The notes under the pieces were generated by a model. The model did not search any database, was not told where the DNA came from, and was given only the letters and a program-made list of their open reading frames with translations. This document shows positions 7,509 to 13,826 of a DNA stretch of 18,099 nucleotides, piece after piece. Numbering within the stretch: position 1 is the first letter of the stretch; each line of letters opens with the position of its first letter. A program made the position numbers and the translations under genes. The DNA comes from an uncultured Lachnospiraceae bacterium (GTDB lineage: Bacteria > Bacillota > Clostridia > Lachnospirales > Lachnospiraceae): positions 1 to 18,099 of the forward strand of contig CAKRFY010000043.1 of assembly GCA_934320895.1 (NCBI GenBank). Reading direction: 5' to 3'.

Positions 7509-7538
7509 TTGACTTTTCATATAATATTGGTGTATGGT
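7509..7538 (+). promoter_or_regulatory. Promoter of tandem-hairpin RNA
   Basis: TTGACT (7509-7514), an 18-nt spacer and TATGGT (7533-7538) form a plausible sigma-A promoter directly after the PemK-like stop codon. Predicted initiation, about 7 nt downstream, falls at the first base of the first repeat (7546), which supports a dedicated RNA gene. Confidence 0.5.
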
Positions 7539-7545
7539 ATTCATA

Positions 7546-7647
7546 CAGTTATGGTTAGTCTGGCGACTGACCGGTAAAAATTGATTCAGTTGTGGTGAAT
7601 CTGGCGATTCATCGGTAAGCCCCTATGAAAGTAGGGGCTATTTTTTT
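7546..7647 (+). ncRNA. Tandem-hairpin small RNA, candidate type III-like antitoxin
   Basis: Two 32-nt units (7546-7577 and 7587-7618) repeat with a 41-nt period. Each has an invariant 5' part (cagtt, one variable base, tgg), an 8-bp stem closed by the loop TGGC, and an invariant 3' tail cggtaa. Between the units six bases differ. Four of these form two compensatory pairs (G-C to A-T, and T-G to G-C) and one gives G-C to G-T; only one change is outside the stem. That is strong evidence of selection on RNA structure. A terminator follows at once. Short tandem structured repeats with a promoter and terminator beside a MazF-fold gene resemble ToxI/CptI RNA antitoxins, but in known type III systems the RNA precedes the toxin gene, and here it follows. 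Confidence 0.65.
7618..7647 (+). terminator. Intrinsic terminator of the small RNA
   Basis: AGCCCCTA (7618-7625) pairs with TAGGGGCT (7632-7639) around a 6-nt loop, followed by A and seven T. The stem begins on the last base of the second hairpin repeat. Confidence 0.9.
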
Positions 7648-7689
7648 GCATAAGCCATTTGGACTAACCATCCAGTGTGATATTCTACC

Positions 7690-7860
7690 AGTTTGTTGAT
7701 GATTTTCAGAACGAAATCAACCTCCAGTGATGGACTGAGCACATAGGACAGTATCTGCTTAGTAAAGGCATCCAGGACAGTAGATAAATAGGCAGTAAGG
7801 ATTTGTTCAAAGTCCTCTCTGTCCTGCTGTTCCCACTGTGCTCTTGCTGGGGCAGCATTC
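7690..7860 (-). pseudogene. IS3-family transposase fragment
   Basis: On the minus strand, one frame reads AYLSTVLDAFTKQILSYVL, then LEVDFVLKIINKLVE, the part of IS3-family OrfB integrase-type transposases that follows the first catalytic aspartate. The preceding residues (WEQQDREDFEQIL) do not look like that family, and the sequence after LVE also diverges, so only about 45 codons survive. The fragment is an isolated scrap with no terminal inverted repeats seen. It sits just downstream of the small RNA terminator. Confidence 0.55.
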
Positions 7861-8017
7861 AGTTACTTAGGGAGTGTGTTTATAAACAGGGATACAAATG
7901 GTGAGGGTGTCCTAAAAGTAGGTACTACACTAATTCGCGTTTCCACTGTTATGGGTATATTATATATCAATACAATTCTTTTTCGCTTTGCAAAAGTAAT
8001 TTGTTATGAATAATAAA

Positions 8018-8094
8018 GACCGCCAATGCACTAAGGTTAGTGTGTTGGCGGTCGTTTTATTTTCAAGGATAAGCATTTTGGGGAGGAGTGTATG
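8018..8094 (+). repeat. Wobble hairpin repeat, copy 3, with shared 3' flank
   Basis: The stem 8018-8053 (gaccgccaatgcactaa / ttagtgtgttggcggtc) matches the copies at 3829 and 6213, with the sixth base of the left arm now C so that a T-G wobble becomes a C-G pair. The flank to 8094 (ending ggggaggagtgtatg) matches 6249-6289 closely. After that this copy continues into about 190 nt of unassigned AT-rich DNA before the sigma gene, whereas the other copy jumps directly into sigma coding sequence. From 7861 to 8288 no other gene was found. Confidence 0.7.
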
Positions 8095-8288
8095 AAAACT
8101 GACTGATTACAGTATTGATGTGTTTAGCAATTATAAAAATAGGTATTTGATACTATTTTTTTGAAATATTCAAACTCAAAATGTCACTTTTTTATTCGTA
8201 AAAAGTAGTTATAGATAAAAGTACCTTAAAATAAATTATGATAGTTTCGCAATCGTTTGGTAAGATAAAAAAGAGAGGAGAGTCCATT

Positions 8289-8780
8289 TTGAACAAACTG
8301 AAAGTGGAAAGTACCGTGGAGCAATATGGAAATATGGTTTATCGTATTGCAATGATTCACTGTGCGGGGAAAAAAGAAGATGCGGAAGATGTATTTCAGG
8401 AAACATTTTTGGCATTGGTGAGATGTAGGAAACACTTTGAATCTGAGGAACACCTGAAAGCATGGCTGATTCGCGTAGCATTAAATCAATGCAAGAAGAA
8501 ATATAACAGCAATGGAAGATATGTACTTATGCAGCAGGAAGAAATAACAGAATTAAGAAATGAAGATACAGAGGAATATATGGCATCTTCTTGGTTGTAT
8601 GAGGCAGTTTGTCAATTGCCATATAAGATACGAAAAGTAGTGGAGCTGTATTATCTGGAGGAGATGAAAACAAAGGAAATCGCTCAGATTTTACGAATTT
8701 CAGATGCCAGTGTTAGAAAAAGACTAGAGCGAGGACGAAACATGTTGCGTGAGAAAGGCGGATTGCGAATATCTGATTGA
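8289..8780 (+). CDS. ECF RNA polymerase sigma factor
   Basis: A 163-residue group IV sigma factor. Region 2 lies at about 10-75 (VYRIAMIHC, then DAEDVFQETFLALVR, and HLKAWLIRVALNQCK). Region 4 lies at about 105-155, with LPYKIRKVVELYYLEEM followed by the helix-turn-helix KEIAQILRISDASVRKRLERGR that binds the -35 element. I chose the TTG start at 8289 because AGGAG lies 8 nt upstream; the in-frame ATG at 8238 has no site. A membrane protein that is probably its anti-sigma follows 51 nt later. Region 2 is duplicated in the chimera at 6283, where the only differences are synonymous. Confidence 0.9.
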   Translation: MNKLKVESTVEQYGNMVYRIAMIHCAGKKEDAEDVFQETFLALVRCRKHFESEEHLKAWLIRVALNQCKKKYNSNGRYVLMQQEEITELRNEDTEEYMASSWLYEAVCQLPYKIRKVVELYYLEEMKTKEIAQILRISDASVRKRLERGRNMLREKGGLRISD

Positions 8781-8831
8781 TTTGTTTTTGCAGGCATGGA
8801 CGGAATATGCTGTGTCAGAAAGGGGAAAATT

Positions 8832-9383
8832 ATGAAAGTTATAGATAAAGAAGAAATATTATTACAAAAGAATATGAAAAAAATCAGAGAGGAACTGGTA
8901 ATGGATGAAGCGTTATTGGAGAATACAAAACAAAAAATCCGTGATGCCGATAAAGCGTATTACACCATTTTTGCAATGATTGCGATTTCAACGGTTGTCG
9001 TGATACTGTCGTTTGGGGCATATTATTTTGCGTATGCAGTTCCTACTTCTCACAAACTTATGTCTATGGTGGAAAAAAATTATTCTTTGGCAATAGAGCG
9101 TGTTCAGGATAGGGATAGGGACATTTATGAAGAAGCAGGAGAAAAAGAGGGACTTTCATCGAATGAGATAGATAATCTGTTAAAAAAAGGCAGAGAGCAT
9201 ACTGACAGGTTTATGGCTGGAAAACGCATCGGAGTTTGCAAGGCAAAAATTACTGTTACTACCGTTACTAAATGTACTTATAAAAAGTTGTCGTTGGTAG
9301 TATATTCTGACAGCACATCTTATTATTTTAAGAGAACAAAAAAAGGATGGAAACTGGAAAAAGAAAATATTGATAAGTTGTAA
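8832..9383 (+). CDS. Probable membrane-bound anti-sigma factor
   Basis: A 183-residue protein with an N-terminal charged helical segment (1-42), one transmembrane helix at about 44-69 (YTIFAMIAISTVVVILSFGA...), and an extracytoplasmic domain of about 110 residues. This topology, and the position right after an ECF sigma gene, fit an anti-sigma that holds the sigma factor through its cytoplasmic part. No zinc-binding HxxxCxxC motif is present, so it is not the ZAS type. I chose ATG 8832, with AGGGGAAA upstream, rather than the ATG at 8796, which lacks one. The extracytoplasmic part ends in a YYFKRTKKGWKLEK segment, resembling DUF-type sensor domains, but it was not identified. Confidence 0.65.
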   Translation: MKVIDKEEILLQKNMKKIREELVMDEALLENTKQKIRDADKAYYTIFAMIAISTVVVILSFGAYYFAYAVPTSHKLMSMVEKNYSLAIERVQDRDRDIYEEAGEKEGLSSNEIDNLLKKGREHTDRFMAGKRIGVCKAKITVTTVTKCTYKKLSLVVYSDSTSYYFKRTKKGWKLEKENIDKL

Positions 9384-9425
9384 AAATTGTGGAGTTTTTT
9401 GGGATTATAGTATTTGCACATAAGA

Positions 9426-9836
9426 TTAATTCGTGCTTATATTATAATCCATTATTATTTTTAAAAGATAATTATTCATGTTTTCAAGGGGAATAGATAG
9501 TTTCATGTTAATGTCGTCGTCTGCCAGAAGTGCAACAGCAAAAAGATTTGCTTCAAATTCAATATTAGTCATAACATTAGAACTTGTCGTGGCAAAATAA
9601 TTTATGCACTGTTCATGTAATAACGCATGACCCAGTTCATGTGCACATAATATTTTTTTAGCTTTTTCACTGTATTTGTTATTGATTGATATTGTAGTTG
9701 GGTATCCTGGCATTTTAATAGTATGTGCAGTAAAATCTTTTACGCATGAATTTGTATGAATTACTGAAATACCAAGTCGTGTGGCTATTTCGTATGGGTC
9801 ATTGATTTTCCAATTTTTCTTGATTGACCTAGCCAT
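9426..9836 (-). CDS. ImmA/IrrE-family metallopeptidase
   Basis: A 136-residue protein with the zinc protease motif AHELGH (His66, Glu67, His70) and the third-ligand segment FEANLFAVALL (Glu95), the signature of ImmA/IrrE peptidases. These cleave repressors, as ImmA of ICEBs1 cleaves ImmR, and are usually paired with an Xre repressor. Upstream of the ATG, homologous reading continues without a stop through AQDIIE, a typical ImmA start, to an ATA codon at 9858-9860. That codon sits just after an AGGGGG ribosome binding site. The natural start may therefore have been an ATG mutated to ATA. No Xre gene is next to it; an ftsZ fragment lies on the other side. It is probably a leftover from a mobile element. 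Confidence 0.82.
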   Translation of the reverse strand: MARSIKKNWKINDPYEIATRLGISVIHTNSCVKDFTAHTIKMPGYPTTISINNKYSEKAKKILCAHELGHALLHEQCINYFATTSSNVMTNIEFEANLFAVALLADDDINMKLSIPLENMNNYLLKIIMDYNISTN

Positions 9837-9900
9837 TTCAATTATATCCTGTGCTTTTATAAATCCCCCTGTGTTTATATATTTTTATATTTATAGCTTG

Positions 9901-10092
9901 CTATTTGAGAATAAGCCACGAATGGTGGCGGCACAGGGAGGAATAAATAAACTGAGGGAAAATGTTGATACGCTGTTGGTTATTCCTAATGAAAAGCTTC
10001 TTTCTATTTCGGAAAAGTCCCTCACATTATGTGATGCGTTTGAATTGGCGGACTCTGTATTGAAAGATGCTCTGTTACTGTTTGTATATTAA
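9901..10092 (+). pseudogene. ftsZ: Internal fragment of ftsZ
   Basis: From LFENKPRMVAAQGGINKL through ENVDTLLVIPNEKLL to LTLCDAFELADSVLKDAL, about 55 codons match the part of FtsZ following the GTPase domain (E. coli equivalents FEGKKRM, then IPNDKLL, then DAFGAANDVLKGAV). The frame is open but lacks the N-terminal GTP-binding motif GGGTGTG and everything after the first helices of the C-terminal domain. The open frame extends upstream to 9781, but that part is the reverse of the ImmA gene. The essential ftsZ gene must be elsewhere. From 10093 to 10331 only unassigned DNA was seen. Confidence 0.72.
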
Positions 10093-10331
10093 GTGTAAAC
10101 AGTAGAATTTTGAATATTTTAATATTGTCAAAGAAGCAGCAGAACTGATTGCAAATATAAAGTTGATACAAATTTTCTCATTGAAACAAAATGTCTGTTA
10201 GAATATAATGTGAAATATAATACTTTGTCAAGTTATAGTAATGAAAGTAAAGAAGATATAATAAACATAATCTGTCAGCTTGGCATAAAATTGAAGTTGT
10301 ATAATTAACAAATAAACTGTGGAGGATGAAA

Positions 10332-11786
10332 ATGATAACAGGCGAACTTAAGAATAAAATAGATAAAATATGGGAGATATTTTGGACGGGTGGTATTACA
10401 AATCCGCTTGATGTTATTGAGCAATTTACATATCTGTTGTTTATAAAGCAGTTGGATGATGTAGAGACAACTAAGGAAAATGAGGCAAATTTTCTGGGAT
10501 TTGAATATGAGTCCATGTTTCCGGGGGATTGCCAGAAATACAGGTGGAGCAAGTTTAAAAATTTAGGCTCTGCCGATGAAATGTATGACCTTGTGTTGAA
10601 CGGTGTATTTCCGTTTATTAAAAATCTGCATCAGGATGGCGAGTCGGCATATTCTAAATATATGGGTGATGCAATATTCAAGATACCGACGGCGGCGATG
10701 CTTTCAAAAATCGTTGATGGAATTGACAATCTCGGAATTGGTGACGAAAAAGATACCGACACTGACTCAAAGGGAGATTTATATGAGTATCTTTTGTCAA
10801 AAGTTGCAACGGCAGGAACTAACGGACAGTTTAGAACTCCGCGTCATATAATTAATATGATGGTGGAATTAGTACAGCCAAATCCGGATGATGTGATAAT
10901 CGACCCGGCAATGGGTTCAGCAGGATTTTTGATAGAAGCACAGGAGTACCTGCGAAAGTATCATGAGGAGTCATTTTATGATGAAGCATTTAAGGAACAT
11001 TTTGCTAATCATATGTTTTATGGAAATGACATGGATAGAACAATGCTCCGCATCGGAGCGATGAATATGCTTCTTCACGGAGTGGACAATCCTAATATTT
11101 CTTATAGGGATAGTTTATCCGAGCAAAATAAGGATGTTGAAAAGTATTCACTTGTACTGGCAAATCCACCGTTTAAGGGAAGTTTGGATTATGAAGCTGT
11201 TTCGGCAGATTTGTTAAAGGTAACAAAAACAAAGAAAACAGAGTTATTATTTTTGGCATTATTTTTGAGAATACTAAAAAAGGGCGGACGGGCAGCCGTT
11301 ATCGTGCCGGATGGAGTGTTGTTTGGCAGCAGTAAAGCACATAAACAGATAAGAAAAGAAATTATAGAAAATAATAAACTGGATGCAGTTATCTCTATGC
11401 CAAGCGGTGTGTTTAAGCCATATGCAGGAGTGTCAACTGCGATATTGATATTTACAAAGACGGGTTCAGGCGGAACGGACAAAGTCTGGTTTTACGATAT
11501 GAAAGCCGACGGTTATAGTCTTGACGATAAGAGACAGGAAGTGAGCGAAAATGACATTCCAGATATAATTGACAGATTTAAAAATCTCGAAGCGGAAACA
11601 GAGAGGGAGAGAACTGAGCAAAGTTTTATGGTTGATTTTGACGAAATAAAGGCTAATGGATATGACCTTTCCATCAATAAGTATAAGGAAATAGTGTATG
11701 AACCGGTTGAATATGAGCCGACGGATGTGATTTTTGGGAAAATTGAAAAGATAGAGAGTGAAATCCGGAAAGACCTGTGCAATTAG
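10332..11786 (+). CDS. hsdM: Type I restriction-modification methyltransferase subunit
   Basis: A 484-residue N6-adenine DNA methyltransferase. It has the N-terminal helical HsdM_N region (IDKIWEIFWTGG, then YLLFIKQLDD), the conserved GQFRTPRHI, SAM-binding motif I DPAMGSAGF (about 191-199) and catalytic motif IV NPPF (about 278-281). With HsdS and HsdR such proteins form type I restriction enzymes. I prefer ATG 10332, 6 nt after GGAGG, to ATG 10326, which abuts it. The end (EKIESEIRKDLCN) departs from the usual C-terminus after KIEKIE, and fic-like sequence begins at that point, so the last residues are probably replaced. No hsdS or hsdR is present, making it an orphan here. Confidence 0.88.
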   Translation: MITGELKNKIDKIWEIFWTGGITNPLDVIEQFTYLLFIKQLDDVETTKENEANFLGFEYESMFPGDCQKYRWSKFKNLGSADEMYDLVLNGVFPFIKNLHQDGESAYSKYMGDAIFKIPTAAMLSKIVDGIDNLGIGDEKDTDTDSKGDLYEYLLSKVATAGTNGQFRTPRHIINMMVELVQPNPDDVIIDPAMGSAGFLIEAQEYLRKYHEESFYDEAFKEHFANHMFYGNDMDRTMLRIGAMNMLLHGVDNPNISYRDSLSEQNKDVEKYSLVLANPPFKGSLDYEAVSADLLKVTKTKKTELLFLALFLRILKKGGRAAVIVPDGVLFGSSKAHKQIRKEIIENNKLDAVISMPSGVFKPYAGVSTAILIFTKTGSGGTDKVWFYDMKADGYSLDDKRQEVSENDIPDIIDRFKNLEAETERERTEQSFMVDFDEIKANGYDLSINKYKEIVYEPVEYEPTDVIFGKIEKIESEIRKDLCN

Positions 11787-12082
11787 CTGATGATGAGCGT
11801 ACCGAAGAAGCAGATAAGGTATTGTCCCGTATTGCTGAGATACTTTCTGAAAACGCATTTTCGTTTTCTACGAATGTATATATCAATACATCGCAAACTT
11901 TTTCAGGGAATATACAAATATGCAGGACAGATAAATGATTACAATATTACAAAAAAGAATTGGTACTTGATGGTGCAGCTATTCAAAAAGGTATTCATGA
12001 AACTACTGAGTATCTTGAATTGTTTCTTAGAAATTTATTGTTGAATGAAAAAAATAAACTTAATAATCGAAATCTGGAGGTA
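11768..12082 (+). pseudogene. fic-family pseudogene, core deleted and frameshifted
   Basis: Three segments in two frames reconstruct a Fic-domain protein. The first reads ADDERTEEADKVLSRIAEIL and SENAFSFS. The second, shifted near 11876, reads ISIHRKLFQGIYKYAGQI and NDYNITKK. The third, back in the first frame after an A-run near 11950, reads VLDGAAIQ and then GIHETTEYLELFLRNLLLNE. Fic proteins of this type normally have about 100 residues between LDGA and HETTEYLE, including the AMP-transfer motif HPFxxGN; that block is deleted. The start is also missing because it is joined to the hsdM tail. It cannot be functional. Confidence 0.72.
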
Positions 12083-12088
12083 AAAAAC

Positions 12089-12637
12089 ATGAGGAAACTC
12101 GATAATTTTATTGAAATGATGACAGGACACTTTAATAACAAAGAGCAATTTGATAAGATGCAGAAAGAAGGAAAAATATATCCTTATGCAGAACACATTA
12201 ATACAATTTGTAATGGAAAAATTTTGAACCTTCCTAAAGATTTTAATGGTAAATTTATTGTTGAGGAAAGCTACTATGAGACAAATGGGAAACGCCATGC
12301 TTCCCCGCATCTTTTCCTTATTACAGAGAGGGAAGATGGAATTGTACTGTCTTCTTATGAAATACCTGAAGGAGAAGATAAGAGTACATTTTCATATGGT
12401 TCTATGAAAAATGTTGATTACACTGAATTGAAAAAATCCGAAAAATTTACTCCTGTGCTCTATCATGAAAAGGATGGAATCTGGGAAGGAGGCAGTACAA
12501 GCCAGTTTACTCCGGTAATGATGTTTAAGCTATGGGAAAAGTTTTCCGATAGATGCCTGGAAGTATCTGAAATCATGGAAATTAACGGAAAAAGAACTTT
12601 TGGATATGATGAACCAATTATTTATAAGCGAGCGTAA
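12089..12637 (+). CDS. Hypothetical protein, weakly CpcT/CpeT-like
   Basis: A 182-residue soluble protein with no signal peptide or membrane helix. The start IEMMTGHFNNKEQFDKMQ, later FIVEESYY and a repeated beta-strand character with Gly/Asp turns resemble the general pattern of CpcT/CpeT-like lipocalin-fold proteins (G.F.N..Q and EQ.Y). I rate that resemblance as weak, and no lyase function is implied. GGAGG lies 8 nt before the ATG, which opens right after the fic remnant; the upstream frame runs into it without a stop. It stands first in a tight run of small genes ending at 13425. Confidence 0.6.
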   Translation: MRKLDNFIEMMTGHFNNKEQFDKMQKEGKIYPYAEHINTICNGKILNLPKDFNGKFIVEESYYETNGKRHASPHLFLITEREDGIVLSSYEIPEGEDKSTFSYGSMKNVDYTELKKSEKFTPVLYHEKDGIWEGGSTSQFTPVMMFKLWEKFSDRCLEVSEIMEINGKRTFGYDEPIIYKRA

Positions 12638-12660
12638 GAAAAGGGAAGCCGATTGTTTCT

Positions 12661-12969
12661 ATGTATGATTTTGATGAAGAAAAACTGGACGGAATATCTG
12701 TTTGCAGATTTGAATCGGCTGATAAAGAGTGGTTAAATTTTGTTGCTGATAATCGGAAAGGAAAGTATATTGGTGAAAAATATGACTTGGTAATAGGACC
12801 GGTTGCAAATGATAATACTATGCCTGTTATAAGTAATTATATGTCTGGAATAATTGATGAAAAAACAGCATTGATTTTGTTAAAACCTCAAAAGCTTTCA
12901 GACCAATATGCTTTTTTAACAGAAAAAGGAATTTCAATATTAAGATTTTTGGGTGGTGAGAATGTATGA
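12661..12969 (+). pseudogene. DUF3990-family protein, N-terminally truncated
   Basis: The 102 codons match the C-terminal two thirds of DUF3990 proteins: YDFDEEKLDG, then EWLNFVADNRKGK, DLVIGPVANDN, GIIDEKTALILLKPQKLSDQY. The complete family is about 150-170 residues and begins with an ADP-ribosyltransferase-like YHGS segment, which is absent. The frame upstream of the ATG still reads family-like (GKPIVS) for a few codons before meeting a stop. No clear ribosome binding site precedes the ATG. It is therefore probably a broken gene, although its stop overlaps the next start by 4 nt (ATGA), so it may still be translated. Confidence 0.65.
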
Positions 12970-13223
12970 CAAAAAGGACAGAACCATCAATTCTTCAAAA
13001 TTTCGATACGGAAATTGCGGAGTTGATAGCAAAAAATCGTGGAATTTCCATAATGGATGCTCTTAGGATATTTCTTGCATCTAAAACGCATGAAATGTTA
13101 GAGAATGACGAAATGAAATTGTGGCATTTTAGTCCGTTGGCGGTTTTTGATATGTGGGAAAATGAAGAAGCAACAGGAGATCCGGGAAATTCTTTATATT
13201 TGCGAGGTGATGAGATTGAGTAA
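12966..13223 (+). CDS. Small conserved partner of DUF3990
   Basis: An 85-residue acidic protein (ILQNFDTEIAELIAKNRGIS, then MKLWHFSPLAVFDMWENE and GDPGNSLYLRGDEIE). I cannot assign a named domain with certainty; small proteins of this kind often sit beside DUF3990 and DUF3791 genes. It starts inside the stop of the DUF3990 gene (ATGA overlap), implying translational coupling, and the next gene starts 14 nt before its end. This compact layout is typical of toxin-antitoxin or modifier-partner modules, which is an inference from arrangement. Confidence 0.65.
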   Translation: MTKRTEPSILQNFDTEIAELIAKNRGISIMDALRIFLASKTHEMLENDEMKLWHFSPLAVFDMWENEEATGDPGNSLYLRGDEIE

Positions 13224-13425
13224 AGAATTTAGATTTTTTACATTTTTAATTGAAAGCTATGCAAGGGAAAAAAATATGTCGGCATCAGATGTTTTAAAAA
13301 TATTAGATGAAAAAAATCTTACCGATTTTATTTTTAATATGTATGAAATATATCATGTAGAAGCCATAGAAAACGCATATATGGACATTGACAGTCTTAT
13401 CAAAACAGGAAAAACAGCATGGTAG
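13210..13425 (+). CDS. DUF3791-like small protein
   Basis: A 71-residue protein (FRFFTFLIESYAREKNMSAS, then VLKILDEKNLTDFIFNMYEI, then YHVEAIENAYMDIDSLI). It fits the DUF3791 pattern: a short helical protein in which a FxxFxIExY segment is followed by FL..NYE.LH....E....DID. DUF3791 genes commonly flank DUF3990. The ATG at 13210 overlaps the previous gene by 14 nt; TTG at 13216 is an alternative with better spacing from the GAGGTG site. It closes the small operon. Confidence 0.7.
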   Translation: MRLSKEFRFFTFLIESYAREKNMSASDVLKILDEKNLTDFIFNMYEIYHVEAIENAYMDIDSLIKTGKTAW

Positions 13426-13826
13426 TCATGATAAAATTTGGTTAATTAATATATGAACATAATATAATTAGTCAAAAAATTATTGATTGACTGAGCTGAA
13501 AGTCAAGAAGATGGGGTATAAAAATGCTAAATGATTTGATAAATTTAGAATTACTGGAACAGGTGAAATAGCACATGAAATGGCACAGACATGAAAGGTA
13601 TAGAATGTCGTGCAGGATTAGCAAAATTATGTATCAACCAAAGGTTGAATGATTTTCTATTGTTGCGTTATGGTATTTTGGGCTATATAAATATATACTT
13701 TTAACATAAACTCTGCAGGGTTACATATACAATAGGTAATTGTGAAACTTACTATATGTGCAAAAGTTAATTGCAGTGATGGTTTCACAATGGCACAGTT
13801 GCGTTTATGATGAAAGGAAAGTATAT
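13426..13826. other. Gene-free AT-rich stretch
   Basis: About 400 nt without a supported gene. A 37-codon frame from ATG 13591 (starting MKGIECRAGLAKLCINQR) is open but has no recognised motif; it might be a remnant. The last 70 nt are an open extension of the xre frame that lacks a ribosome binding site. No clear terminator for the upstream operon was found. Confidence 0.4.

Noticed and set aside
7546..7618. CRISPR array reading of the 32-nt repeats
   Set aside because: Only two units with a 9-nt gap, stems vary in a compensatory manner, and there are no cas genes; a structured RNA fits better.
9781..9900. N-terminal extension of the ftsZ-like frame
   Set aside because: It is the reverse complement of the ImmA gene and its upstream region; FtsZ similarity begins only near 9901.
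10170..10310. Open reading KVDTNFLIETKCLLEY between ftsZ fragment and hsdM
   Set aside because: No start codon in frame and no recognised family; possibly a remnant but unsupported.
13591..13704. Small frame starting MKGIECRAG
   Set aside because: No motif and no ribosome binding site at a good distance; not enough to call a gene.
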